Position numbers and translations under genes: made by a program. A stretch of 64,000 nt of DNA from Methanooceanicella nereidis (GTDB taxonomy: Archaea; Halobacteriota; Methanocellia; Methanocellales; Methanocellaceae), in the NCBI RefSeq assembly GCF_021023085.1, contig NZ_PGCK01000008.1, positions 1 to 64,000 on the forward strand, given 5' to 3'. Numbering within the stretch: the stretch's first letter is position 1; each line of letters opens with the position of its first letter. This document shows, piece by piece, positions 35,230 through 44,211 of this stretch. The notes under the pieces are model-generated. The model was not told where the DNA came from, made no database searches, and saw nothing but the letters and a program-made list of their open reading frames with translations.

Positions 35230-35772
35230 TCATCGTTCGGCAGAAGGGTACCATGGTTTAATGCGAGGGATCCACCGGGGAACGTTTTGCTTATAGCGAC
35301 GGTACTCCTCTCCAAAGCGGTCTTCTAATCCGGGCTCTTCCAACAACGGAATATATACGAGGTTGATGGCGATAACGATGATAGACCAGATCATTACCGC
35401 GATCGACCCGCACAATAACGACTCTCCTATCAGGATCGAGAACACGCCGGTGATCATCGGATTACGGACATACCGGTATATACCTTCGACAACGAGCTTT
35501 TTGGGCGGCTCCCATGGTGCAAGCGTCCCTTTTCCGACCGTGGCGAATAGACGGATAGTTATGTAAAGTATTAATGACCCGCTCAGTATCAGAGTTAACC
35601 CGGCAATAAGTACGAGCAGATCGATCGGGAACGGCGTCCCCCAGAGCGGAACAGGAATGCCCGTCAGCGAAAGTAGTATCGCCGGGATAGCTACGGTCAC
35701 CGTAAATGGTAGAATGAGTATAGCGCTCATATGATGGGGTCTTTTATATCCGGGCATCTGGTCTATTCTCAC
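35230..35772 (-). CDS. membrane methyltransferase of the isoprenylcysteine/phospholipid type
   Basis: This is a four-helix membrane protein of the ICMT/PEMT group. Hydrophobic segments lie at residues 16-35, 45-70, 105-130 and around 125-140. The cofactor region is EGIYRYVRNPMITG with the family Arg-x-Pro, and the C-terminal EEPGLEDRFGEEYRRYKQNVPRW is the conserved cytosolic end. The length of 180 residues is typical. It could methylate a lipid or a terminal carboxylate; the substrate is unknown. Confidence 0.82.
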   Translation of the reverse strand: MRIDQMPGYKRPHHMSAILILPFTVTVAIPAILLSLTGIPVPLWGTPFPIDLLVLIAGLTLILSGSLILYITIRLFATVGKGTLAPWEPPKKLVVEGIYRYVRNPMITGVFSILIGESLLCGSIAVMIWSIIVIAINLVYIPLLEEPGLEDRFGEEYRRYKQNVPRWIPRIKPWYPSAER

Positions 35773-35801
35773 TCCTAAATTATGCTAGATTTTGACGCTT
35801 G

Positions 35802-36248
35802 TTAAAAATTTATGATAAAGCCTGTTTTCACTCCTCTTACAAACCCGGCATTTTCATAAAACCTCAGGGTCTCTTCATTCTTAGACCCCGACATGAGCAT
35901 GACCTTATAGCAATTTTTCTCTTTTGATATCTCGATCGCTTTTTGTAAAACTTTGGTGCCGTAACCCATTTTCCTGTGATCCGGGTGTGTGATGACGTTC
36001 TCTATTATCCCGTATGGCCGCAGGTCTCTGGTAAGGTTCTTGATGACCGCCAGGGTACATGAAGAGACAATATCCCCGTCTTTTTCGGCGACTATATAAT
36101 GTAAATTTTCATCTTCGTAAATATCCTGCCAGAGCTGTTCCAGGAGATCAGCATCGCCGGCCTCAGGGTCTTCCGGGTGTAGTTTACCGTATAGGTCCAG
36201 TAACTTATCAAGCTCGTCATAGCGGATCAGCCTTACCGTTTCGGACAT
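35802..36248 (-). CDS. GNAT-family N-acetyltransferase
   Basis: The acetyl-CoA motif V/A region IENVITHPDHRKMGYGTKVLQ (with the R/Q-x-x-G-x-G type turn) and the C-terminal NEETLRFYENAGFVRG identify the GNAT fold. The length is about 148 residues from the Met at 36248 (MSETVRLIRYDEL), which is preferred over a start nine codons upstream. The acceptor is unknown. Confidence 0.88.
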   Translation of the reverse strand: MSETVRLIRYDELDKLLDLYGKLHPEDPEAGDADLLEQLWQDIYEDENLHYIVAEKDGDIVSSCTLAVIKNLTRDLRPYGIIENVITHPDHRKMGYGTKVLQKAIEISKEKNCYKVMLMSGSKNEETLRFYENAGFVRGVKTGFIINF

Positions 36249-36392
36249 ATAGTCTCCCTTCAAGTATTGCGGCATACCTTAAAAAAGGTTTAAGGTAAGA
36301 GTTTTTCGAATTACTTAAAATATTCTTTTTCATTAATATGATAAAGGTTTCCGGCGTCTCTTCCCTCTTTGCCGGATATCTCGCATGTTTTA

Positions 36393-36471
36393 TAGGTAAT
36401 ATGTTACCTAATAGAAATGCTTATATAGTAATATGTAACATATTACCTTTTGTAAAGGTAACATATTACCT
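36393..36471. promoter_or_regulatory. palindromic operator array
   Basis: Three palindromes built from the same core lie in 79 bases. They are TAGGTAA-TATG-TTACCTA (36393-36410), GTAATATG-TAA-CATATTAC (36428-36446) and AGGTAA-CATA-TTACCT (36456-36471). A further TTACCTTT/AAAGGTAA pairing bridges the second and third. A TATA-like box TTATATAG (36421-36428) lies between the first and second. The next gene starts at 36494, so a dimeric regulator bound here would cover the promoter. The regulator is not encoded next to it. Confidence 0.75.
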
Positions 36472-36493
36472 ATAACTTAATGTAGGAACAAAA

Positions 36494-37351
36494 ATGGAGA
36501 CTCAATACTTCATCGCTATAATACTTCTCATAATAGCATCCGCTGTCTTTTCCCTGGTATACCTGTCAGGCGACCTGGAAAGGACATATAAGGCCGAGGT
36601 TTCTAAAAGGCTCGAAAGCACCGCGGGCTTAAAGCAAGAGATACTGACTGAAGACGATATGGCGCATCTGCCAGTGCCTGTACAAAAATACCTCAGGTAT
36701 ACAGGTGTTGTAGGTAAAGAAAAGGTCCATAACTTCAGGGCTGTCCTGGACGGCCAGATGAAGGGCGACCCGGAAAAAGACTGGGCGAACATCGAGGCCG
36801 TTCAGTATAATTTCTTCGATGTCCCCGCCCGGCTGTTCTATATTAAGATGAACATGTTCGGCGTCCCGGTCCTCGGCTTGCATTCATATACTGAGGAAAA
36901 CGCGTTCATGCATATAAAAATAGCCGGACTGGTCACCGTGCTTGATTCCCGCGGCCCGGAGATGAGGATAAGCGATACGGTAACTCTGCTCAATGACATG
37001 TGCCTGATGGCGCCTGCCGCACTTATCGACAAGAGGATACAGTGGGAAACGATCGACCCGCTTACTGCGAGAGCCATGTTCGAGAACATGGGATGTAAGG
37101 TGTCCGCTGTACTATACTTTAATGAAAAAGGAGAGCTCGTAAATTTTATTTCGGACGACAGGTTCATGATACCGATGAACGGCCAGTCCAGAAAGGGGAG
37201 CTGGTCGACGCCCGTGAGAGACTATAAAGACTTTGGCGGCATAAGGCTTCAATCCTACGGGGAGGCCATATGGAATTTCCCGGAAGGGGACTACTGTTAT
37301 GGCAAGTTCAACATAAAGAAAGTCAAGTATAACTGTGAAAGATTATATTGA
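36494..37351 (+). CDS. DUF6544/DUF6920-like protein
   Basis: This 285-residue protein has an N-terminal membrane helix (YFIAIILLIIASAVFSLVYL) and the conserved DDMAHLPVPVQKYLRYTGVVG that opens this uncharacterised family. Later patches include YNFFDVPARLFYIKMNMFGV, LNDMCLMAPAALIDKRIQWE and GSWSTPVRDYKDFGGIRLQSYGEA. No catalytic residue is established. The family often occurs with repressors in bacteria, and here the gene is preceded by an array of palindromic operators, so expression is probably tightly controlled. Confidence 0.75.
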   Translation: METQYFIAIILLIIASAVFSLVYLSGDLERTYKAEVSKRLESTAGLKQEILTEDDMAHLPVPVQKYLRYTGVVGKEKVHNFRAVLDGQMKGDPEKDWANIEAVQYNFFDVPARLFYIKMNMFGVPVLGLHSYTEENAFMHIKIAGLVTVLDSRGPEMRISDTVTLLNDMCLMAPAALIDKRIQWETIDPLTARAMFENMGCKVSAVLYFNEKGELVNFISDDRFMIPMNGQSRKGSWSTPVRDYKDFGGIRLQSYGEAIWNFPEGDYCYGKFNIKKVKYNCERLY

Positions 37352-37439
37352 AATAAGAAGCCGGGATGAATGCTGAAATCAATGGCGTTTATGATCTGTA
37401 TTTCGTTGCTGTACGACTGGCCTGATGCCGGGACAGGGG

Positions 37440-38555
37440 TCATCCTCCCGGCACTATCTCGAAATCCGCGCTCCGTATGCCCAGCGGTATTATCTTGCCG
37501 CCGGCATCTTCAGCTTCCACGCGCACTATCATCCTGTATTTTCCCGTGACGAGCGAATCGGGTATATCCACCTCAATATTGCCTAATATCGGGACATTCT
37601 GGGTGTGAGTTCTCGGCACTTCCTTTTCAATCACTGCCCGGTACTGCTGTCCCGGCCCTATGTTGATATCTTCAAAAGACTGTCTTATGTTCGAAGGGTC
37701 TATACCGGCCAGCTTTAACAGGTTATTTTCCCACAGGACATACTTTTGCGACTTAGAGTCATAGACGAATATCTGTCCTACCATATGGACGTTCTTTATC
37801 GGCACTTCGCCTGTATTGGTAATATCCATATAGGCGGATATCTTATCCCCCTTCTTTATGGTAGTGGAAGACATACCGTAGCTGTCTATCCTGGCGTTAG
37901 ACCCTTTTCCGGGGACAGGCGTCGGAGTAGGTGTGACAGACGGCATGGGCGTCGCCGTAGGCGTTGGGCTCTCATCGCTCGACAGCGGCGGTAATTGCGG
38001 CGGATTCGCTATGATGTCGAATATGTGCTCAGAAACAAAATTCATGACCTGGTTCTCGTTAGTGAGTTTGTACAGCGTGACGCTTCTCGCCACCGTCGCC
38101 TTCTTGTTCTTGCTCAAAGGCTCAACTTCGCTATAGAATATAGTGTCGTTATCCGCAAAGAGCGTGGTGCCAAAACCGAAAAGGTTTCGTGTCCCGTCGA
38201 GTGCATATGTGGACGCCCCATACCATATCGCATCTCCACGGTCTATGGTGTAGGTCTCTACTTGTAAAGCTTTACCGGACTGGTCAGTGATAGCACGGGC
38301 CCTTTTGACATTATCCGGGACATCGTCACTCGTCTTCATCTTACCGGTGACGAAAAACACGCTCCCGTCCGGTACAGGGTTACCATCAAGGTCCTTAACG
38401 TTCACTTCCATGACTAGCGTGACCGTTATGTTCGTGTCCTCGTCATCATCAAGGACCCATAGCCACTCCTCGCATCCGCTGACAATGACCGCCAGCAGAA
38501 TTATGATAAGTGTGCATAACAGGATTTCAGACCTTTGTATACCGGGCGATCGCAT
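37440..38555 (-). CDS. exported lipoprotein-like protein with Pro/Thr linker
   Basis: The N-terminus IIILLAVIVSGCEEW is a hydrophobic segment ending in a lipobox-like VSGC. A first domain (residues 40-190, LVMEVNVKDLDGNPVPDGSV onward) looks like an invasin or big-like beta domain. A low-complexity linker PTPTATPMPSVTPTPTPVPG at about 195-215 leads to a second domain with SAYMDITNTGEVPIKNVHMV, resembling CARDB/NEW3-type surface domains. The function is unknown. The start at 38555 is supported by the signal sequence position. Confidence 0.78.
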   Translation of the reverse strand: MRSPGIQRSEILLCTLIIILLAVIVSGCEEWLWVLDDDEDTNITVTLVMEVNVKDLDGNPVPDGSVFFVTGKMKTSDDVPDNVKRARAITDQSGKALQVETYTIDRGDAIWYGASTYALDGTRNLFGFGTTLFADNDTIFYSEVEPLSKNKKATVARSVTLYKLTNENQVMNFVSEHIFDIIANPPQLPPLSSDESPTPTATPMPSVTPTPTPVPGKGSNARIDSYGMSSTTIKKGDKISAYMDITNTGEVPIKNVHMVGQIFVYDSKSQKYVLWENNLLKLAGIDPSNIRQSFEDINIGPGQQYRAVIEKEVPRTHTQNVPILGNIEVDIPDSLVTGKYRMIVRVEAEDAGGKIIPLGIRSADFEIVPGG

Positions 38556-38732
38556 GATAAAAGATTAGGTATTAAATCAATAGTAAATAAAAATTATCGT
38601 AATAATAACTAAATTTATAATACATCTTATATGCTGTGCGAAAATTTCCAGCCGCTTTAATTTCCTAAAAAATTAAAGAATAAGTTATTTGATATATTCG
38701 GTCCCCGGTTTTTACTGTTCCATTATTATATA

Positions 38733-39590
38733 TCATTTATCAGTTGTTATGCCGGGCAAACTTATTTTACCGCCATATTTCTTCCACCCAAGCCATTTCT
38801 GCCCAAACGGGCTCGATACCGTGATAGCCGCAGCCCAGGCCAGGACGATCAGGATCGCATATGCGGGGACCACGCTGCTGACCGGCAGGAAACCCACGCT
38901 CAGCACGTTGTAACACCAGTGGAACAGGATCACCATCAGCAGGCTGTTGCCGGTATTATTCATGAACCAGGTGATATAGATCGCTCCCGCGGTGATGAAC
39001 GCCCAGCTCATCAGCCAGTAGCCCCAGCCGAAAGTCTCGAGCTCGCCCAATATCATCCAGAAAGGCAGATGCCAGACCGTCCAGACCGTTCCCAGTATCA
39101 GGCTGGAGTTGAACGCCGTCCAGCGCTGCTGCAGCAGCGGCAGGGCAAGACCTCGCCAGCCGATCTCTTCTCCCATGACGCTGATGGTCATGATCACCAT
39201 GATCACTAAAAGGCTGCCTGCGGTAACCTCGACGACGGGCAGCGGCTGTGCTCCGGGGACCAGGCTGTAGATACCGGCCGAGGCCAGCAATAGTAAGGGA
39301 AATACCAGGGCGGCCGCGGCGTACCACTTCCAGCCAACTCTCCACCTGCCGATCTGTCCCAGGAGTGCCCTTACTGCCGGCTTTCCGCCGACAAGGAGCG
39401 AGACCAGGATCGCAGAAACTGCGGGGCCGAGTGTCCCGAAAAGCCTGAAGACCATAACAAAACCGGGATCCATCCGGATAGGGAATATTCCATAGTAGTT
39501 CATAGCCATTGGGATCCAGATCGCCCAGGAGAGAGCAAAGGTCAGGAGAAAGAAAAATAGTAATGTGTGCGTACGCAAAAATTTGATCAT
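38733..39590 (-). CDS. CPBP-family intramembrane metalloprotease
   Basis: This multi-pass membrane protein of 285 residues is of the Rce1/Abi class. The family motifs are VMGEEIGWRGLALPLLQQR (EE and R) and TVWHLPFWM (His), with a third His in VILFHWCYNV in a later helix. In eukaryotes relatives cleave prenylated proteins; in prokaryotes the substrates are mostly unknown, and bacteriocin or signalling roles are known in a few cases. It is monocistronic. Confidence 0.9.
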   Translation of the reverse strand: MIKFLRTHTLLFFFLLTFALSWAIWIPMAMNYYGIFPIRMDPGFVMVFRLFGTLGPAVSAILVSLLVGGKPAVRALLGQIGRWRVGWKWYAAAALVFPLLLLASAGIYSLVPGAQPLPVVEVTAGSLLVIMVIMTISVMGEEIGWRGLALPLLQQRWTAFNSSLILGTVWTVWHLPFWMILGELETFGWGYWLMSWAFITAGAIYITWFMNNTGNSLLMVILFHWCYNVLSVGFLPVSSVVPAYAILIVLAWAAAITVSSPFGQKWLGWKKYGGKISLPGITTDK

Positions 39591-40066
39591 CAGATCATTC
39601 CCCGATATTCAGCCACCTATATTGGGGCTGGCGATTTGTCGCCATATTAATATGTAGTATTAAAGGATACTCCTGCCGCTATTTATATCTTAGTTCTTTC
39701 GATTTATCTAATCGTCTGAGGAAAATTTTCGTTTTTAAGGGCAACGATCAAAAAGTCATAGAGAAAAAGTCATCATTAGTAAAAATTCCGGGCATGCGCC
39801 TGCGATTAACACTTGCGGTCTATGTAATATTCGTGGATAATTCGTGGATATATACAAACCATTATCAGCTCCACAAAAGGCCGGTGGAGGGTAGTATATA
39901 AAACTCCGGATTTTGTCTTCTATCCCAATTTTTTTTAAAAAATCATAGTCGAGGCACGAGACTTTGCATAATACTCATACCTTATCTAATAACATTGAAA
40001 AAGATCCCATATATGTCGTTATCCTGGCGTTCAGGACTTTTTTTCTTATAACTAGATGGATAATGA
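39591..40066. other. gene-free interval
   Basis: This 476-base gap contains no supportable gene. It has a tandem ATTCGTGGATA phrase at about 39829-39851. Bases 39870-39903 (AAAGGCCGGTGG, then GTAGTATATAA) resemble 44141-44164 next to the cas1 relic, suggesting a dispersed short repeat or a shared ancestral fragment. Confidence 0.5.
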
Positions 40067-41644
40067 TCACTTTACTGCAGGTAGCATGACCACGAACCTG
40101 GCTCCCTTTGAATAATCCCCCGGCACGCGGTCTTCGACCCACACGTCACCGTGATAGTCCTCCACCAGTTTCTTAACAATGTATAATCCAATGCCTTTAC
40201 CGTGGGCCTTCGTGGCACCCCTCTGGAAACGCATGAATATCTTATCTTTAACCCAGTCCGGTATGCCAGGCCCGTTATCCTCGACCGTACACATGTAATA
40301 CTCCTTGCCACTTTCTTTGATCGGCTTTAATTTAATGTCGATGGTTACCGATTTGTCCGGATTTGAGTGTTTTATGGCGTTATCCAGGAGGTTCGAGAAC
40401 ACCTCATTTATAAGCTCGTTGGCCATGACATAACACAGTGGAGGAGCCTTCAGATGGATCTTGACGTCCTTGCCCTTCCTGCCCGAATACTGGGACTGCA
40501 GCTCGGAGAGTATACTACACAGGTCGACCGCATTCGCTGTCTTAACTTCCTTTTCCTTCTCCTCTACTGTCATCCGCTGGAGCTTTTTGACGTTCTGGAT
40601 GATCTGGGAAACGCTCCTTATTACCTCTAATGGCTTCTGGGTCAGTATCATCATCTCTTCCATGTCCGATGACTCCTGGGCTAATTCCAGGTATCCGAGG
40701 GCGATCTGGTTCAGGTTGTTAATATCATGGCCCATCAGGTCCAGATAAAATTCAGCTTGTTTCTTCGATGCTTCCAGCTCAGTTTCAATCCTCGCCCTCT
40801 CTTCGATCTCGACCCGTAGTTCTTCCTCTGCTGCTTTCCTCTCCTCGATCTCTTTTCTCAGGTTTTCGTTGGCGGTTAATAATTCCCGCGTGCGCTCCTG
40901 TACTCTAACTTCTAGCCCGTTCCGCGCTTTGCTGAGTTCTTCCTCGTATTTGACGTGTCCGGTAACGTCCCTGAAGGATATCAGGTAAGAAGGCCGGTCT
41001 TCCCACTCTACCTCCACCATGCGCATCTCCGCCGCCACGAACTCCTTGAACCCGCGCAAGACGTACATTTCGACCGGCTCTTTGAGCACGACCGGGAAGC
41101 CGAGCATCTGGCCGACCAATTCCGATCCGGACAAGTTAAAAAGAGATACGGCAGCAGGATTAACGTACCGAATGATGCCATTTTTGTCGAGGACAACCAT
41201 GGCATCGGCATTTTTATTAACGATAGCATGGAAATCCTTCTCTCGCCGACGAAGCAGATCCTCCGCCCTTTTGCGTTTCGCTATCTCCTCCACAATGTAT
41301 CTAAGCTCGGCGAACTGTGCTTCAGGATCAGCGCTCTTTTGCAGGAAGAACTCCGCACCGCTCTTCATGGCTTCTACGATAGCGTCCTCTCTACCCCTGC
41401 TAGCGTATAAAATGAAGGGCGTATTATCCCCCCTCGACCTCAAGGCCTTTAAAAACTCGATACCATCAGTTCCGGGCATATCATAGTTCGAGATTATCAC
41501 ATCATACGTTTTTTCTTTTAAATGTTCAAGGGCCATCTTGACAGAGCCGGCCGTGTTAACCTCGATATTCCCGCCATGCTCCAGAAGCCCTTTCACGATC
41601 CCAGGGAATTCGGGCTGATTATCAACGAGTAGTACCGATATCAT
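40067..41644 (-). CDS. receiver-PAS-histidine kinase linked to kaiBC
   Basis: This cytoplasmic hybrid kinase has 525 residues. A receiver domain comes first, with LLVDNQPE, the phospho-acceptor Asp55 in ISNYDMPGTDG and the Lys in FFLQKSA; one of the usual acidic pair residues is Asn9. A PAS domain follows (NKNADAMVVLDKNGIIRYVN), then a long coiled coil (residues 235-300). The phospho-acceptor box is YLDLMGHDINNLNQIALGYL, and the HATPase has NLLDNAIKHSN, VEDNGPGIPDW and GKGIGLYIVKKLV. It starts 73 bases after kaiB on the same strand and is likely the output or input kinase of the KaiBC module, similar in concept to SasA or CikA but with a different architecture. Confidence 0.92.
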   Translation of the reverse strand: MISVLLVDNQPEFPGIVKGLLEHGGNIEVNTAGSVKMALEHLKEKTYDVIISNYDMPGTDGIEFLKALRSRGDNTPFILYASRGREDAIVEAMKSGAEFFLQKSADPEAQFAELRYIVEEIAKRKRAEDLLRRREKDFHAIVNKNADAMVVLDKNGIIRYVNPAAVSLFNLSGSELVGQMLGFPVVLKEPVEMYVLRGFKEFVAAEMRMVEVEWEDRPSYLISFRDVTGHVKYEEELSKARNGLEVRVQERTRELLTANENLRKEIEERKAAEEELRVEIEERARIETELEASKKQAEFYLDLMGHDINNLNQIALGYLELAQESSDMEEMMILTQKPLEVIRSVSQIIQNVKKLQRMTVEEKEKEVKTANAVDLCSILSELQSQYSGRKGKDVKIHLKAPPLCYVMANELINEVFSNLLDNAIKHSNPDKSVTIDIKLKPIKESGKEYYMCTVEDNGPGIPDWVKDKIFMRFQRGATKAHGKGIGLYIVKKLVEDYHGDVWVEDRVPGDYSKGARFVVMLPAVK

Positions 41645-41717
41645 AATTATATCACTAATATTCTCGCAAATATATTAATGTATATTATATACTTTCCAGT
41701 TCAGGCCTTACATTATG

Positions 41718-42035
41718 CTATTTTCTGGGATGTATATCCAGTCCCACGAGCACCTTTTCGGTGGCGGAGAGGTCCCCGATGATCTTCCTGATGGGCTCGG
41801 GAAGCTTTCTGACCAGGGTCGGGATCGCAAATATCTGCTCGCCGGCAGCGAGCTGCGGATTTTTTGTGAGGTCTATGACCTCGATGTGGTAACAGCCTTT
41901 TAAATGCTCCTCGCAGATCTTGTTAAGGTTCTCGATCGTCTTTTTGGTCTTGGGGGTCTCTCCGGCCACGTATAGCCGTAATTCCCATTCCTTTTCACCC
42001 ACGGCCTCTTCCTTTTTCTTAGTAACTTTAACCAT
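41718..42035 (-). CDS. kaiB: KaiB-like clock protein
   Basis: This thioredoxin-like fold protein partners KaiC. The sequence [21 protein letters not shown], then [20 protein letters not shown] and [20 protein letters not shown], is the full KaiB signature. The length of 105 residues is normal. It lies 32 bases downstream of kaiC and 73 bases upstream of the kinase gene, in one operon. No KaiA gene is in the window. Confidence 0.95.
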   Translation of the reverse strand: MVKVTKKKEEAVGEKEWELRLYVAGETPKTKKTIENLNKICEEHLKGCYHIEVIDLTKNPQLAAGEQIFAIPTLVRKLPEPIRKIIGDLSATEKVLVGLDIHPRK

Positions 42036-42067
42036 GATAACTCCAGCTTTACATGTACAGTTTAATC

Positions 42068-43771
42068 CTATTTCCGGACTCGGGCCATTAGCTCGCTGTC
42101 TTTCAACATGATATCGAGGTCTTGCTCCGTCCGCTCGATATCCCTGACGATCTTGTCCTCTTCCACCTTATACTGGGCCTTTAGCGCCGCGATCTTCGCC
42201 TCAAGTTCCTTGCGATTCTCCTCAAGAGCATTACGCTTATGCTCATTGTCACGTTTTACACCGAGCAGCGTTGCGTTGTCCTTTGCCTCCTGTGATAGCT
42301 TCGCACTGCCCATGAGCACGCCGGAAGGGCCGATATACGGGTCTATCAGCTCTATTCCCCCGTCAGTCATGACAAACTCTCTGATCTGGTTGGAGTGAGC
42401 CATGCCCCTGGATTTCAAAACGGTTATGCCCCGGTTACGCTCGCCGTTATACTCGAAGTTACGGAGCAGTATCCAGGTGTCGATCAACGAGGTAATGTAG
42501 AATTGCTGACCCTCCGGGCGGATGTCACCCCTGATCAGATCGGTGAAGAGTGTGGTGATGCCGCGAGACTTCATCAAGTCGTTGAGACGGGTGAGCATTG
42601 ACTTGACCTCTCTTCCGCCGCCGACCGCTGAGAAGTCGGTGATCGGGTCTATGACAACGTTCACTGGATCGTACTTTTTGATATCGTTCTCCATCATGAC
42701 GAGGTGTGTCTCAAGGCCATACAAAGCCGGGCGGGCAATGTGGAATTTGAGCGATCCCTTTTTAACCCACTGACCAAGGTCAAGCCCTACCGACTCCATG
42801 TTACGGATGATCTGGTCCTGTGTCTCTTCGAAGGCAAAGTACAGGCATTTCTCCCCGCGCCTGCACGCTGCGTCGACAAAATGCGCCGCAATACTGGTCT
42901 TACCGGTGCCTGCCGTGCCCGAGACCAGTACGGTGCTCCCGCGATAATAGCCCTTATCGCCCAACATACCGTCCATGCGAGGGATGCCGGTCGATACTCG
43001 TTCCTTCGATGTCCCATAATCAGTTTTGATCGATGTGATGGGGAAGATTATAATGCCATCTTTACCGATCAGGAACGGATACTCGTCGGCGCCGTGAGCA
43101 CTGCCACGATACTTCACTATGCGTAAACGCCTTGTTGCCAGCTGCTCGGTCACGCGGAAGTCCAGCAAGATAACACAATCGGCAACGTACTCTTCCAGGC
43201 CATAGCGTGTCAGGGTAAGCTCGCCTTTCTCGCCAGTCACTATGGCCGTGATACCCCTGTCTTTCAGCCAGCTGAATAAGCGAAGCAACTCGGAACGGAC
43301 GATAGCCTGATCCTTCAAGCCGGCAAATAGCACCTCTATAGTGTCCAGGGCGACACGCTTAGCGCCGATGGAATCGATGGCATACCCCAATCGAATGAAC
43401 AGCGCCTCAAGATTATATTCGCCCGTCTCCTCGATCTGGCTCCGCTCGACGAATACGTGATCGATGACCAGCTTCTTATCATTGATAAGCATATCCAGGT
43501 CATATCCGAGCGAAGCGAAGTTCTTTTTTAGGTCGCCGATGTTCTCCTCAAAAGTGACATAAACGCCCGGCTCGTTATATTCCAGGGCGCCATGTACGAT
43601 GAACTCCATTGCGAACACCGTCTTACCAGTACCGGCACCGCCTGCAACAAGCGTAGGCCGGCCTTTTGGTAACCCGCCATACGTTATATCGTCAAACCCA
43701 CTTATCCCCGTGGGCGATTTCGACAACCCGATCTTGCCAGGGACTCTAACTCTTTTCGGCATATATACCAC
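42068..43771 (-). CDS. kaiC: KaiC circadian clock ATPase/autokinase
   Basis: Two RecA-like domains are present. CI has Walker A GGAGTGKT at residues 44-51 and catalytic Glu75/Glu76 in YVTFEEN. CII has [10 protein letters not shown] at 284-293 and Glu315/Glu316 in YFAFEET. The autophosphorylation dyad (Ser431-Thr432 in Synechococcus) aligns with Thr427-Ser428 in YITSLIDTW, that is, in swapped order. [20 protein letters not shown] follows. After about residue 490 a 75-residue Lys/Glu-rich coiled coil ([20 protein letters not shown]) replaces the cyanobacterial A-loop tail. The length is 567 residues. The alternative start is three codons in. It is the first gene of the kaiC-kaiB-kinase operon. 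Confidence 0.95.
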   Translation of the reverse strand: MVYMPKRVRVPGKIGLSKSPTGISGFDDITYGGLPKGRPTLVAGGAGTGKTVFAMEFIVHGALEYNEPGVYVTFEENIGDLKKNFASLGYDLDMLINDKKLVIDHVFVERSQIEETGEYNLEALFIRLGYAIDSIGAKRVALDTIEVLFAGLKDQAIVRSELLRLFSWLKDRGITAIVTGEKGELTLTRYGLEEYVADCVILLDFRVTEQLATRRLRIVKYRGSAHGADEYPFLIGKDGIIIFPITSIKTDYGTSKERVSTGIPRMDGMLGDKGYYRGSTVLVSGTAGTGKTSIAAHFVDAACRRGEKCLYFAFEETQDQIIRNMESVGLDLGQWVKKGSLKFHIARPALYGLETHLVMMENDIKKYDPVNVVIDPITDFSAVGGGREVKSMLTRLNDLMKSRGITTLFTDLIRGDIRPEGQQFYITSLIDTWILLRNFEYNGERNRGITVLKSRGMAHSNQIREFVMTDGGIELIDPYIGPSGVLMGSAKLSQEAKDNATLLGVKRDNEHKRNALEENRKELEAKIAALKAQYKVEEDKIVRDIERTEQDLDIMLKDSELMARVRK

Positions 43772-43930
43772 ATTGAATAAATAAGGTTAATATTTTGGTT
43801 TAATAATTTATGACTATCTAAATACATAATAACTTCGGGAAAAATATAAAGGATATTTGAAATCATAGTGATTAACCGGATGGTCGACATAGAAAAACGC
43901 CTTATGAGTTTGGAACAAGGACAGACCAGT

Positions 43931-44160
43931 CTAATCTATTTTAGCTTTTTTTAACATCATTATTTCCAGTATTGGTATTGTTGACAGATCTATGAGCTGT
44001 CTATAGAGTTTCATTATATCATAGACAAGAGGCATCTTAGCACCGGCAAGCTTGTGAAAGTATCCGACACAGGGATACAGTCCTGCTGTAATGATTTTTT
44101 TTCGACCCGGTATTCGAGGATAGCATAACAGTAGTTCAAAAAAGACTGGTGGGAGTAGTA
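43931..44160 (-). pseudogene. cas1: decayed cas1 fragment
   Basis: On the minus strand one frame reads SFLNYCYAILEYRVEKK and, after a frameshift at the T8 run 44095-44102, another frame reads IITAGLYPCVGYFHKLAGAK, then MPLVYDIMKLYRQLIDLSTI, stopping at 43931. This is the order of the Cas1 core: NYxYAxL helix, AGLxPxxGxxH with the metal-binding His, and LVYDxMxxxR with the metal-binding Asp. No other cas gene or repeat array is present. The identification rests on motif memory, so it is a moderate claim. The fragment sits in the 440-base gap between kaiC and the kinase at 44212. Confidence 0.6.
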
Positions 44161-44211
44161 TATAACATCCCAGATCATGAAATTTTTACGATCTTTTTAT
44201 AAAAATTATAG

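Noticed and set aside
34291-36248. Operon of hydrolase, methyltransferase and acetyltransferase
   Set aside because: They share a strand, but the gap of more than 120 bases before the hydrolase and the lack of a common pathway do not support one unit.
43772-44211. Promoter of kaiC at the TTATATAC near 44160
   Set aside because: It is nearly 400 bases from the kaiC start and falls in the cas1 relic; a closer A/T-rich site around 43790-43850 is more likely.
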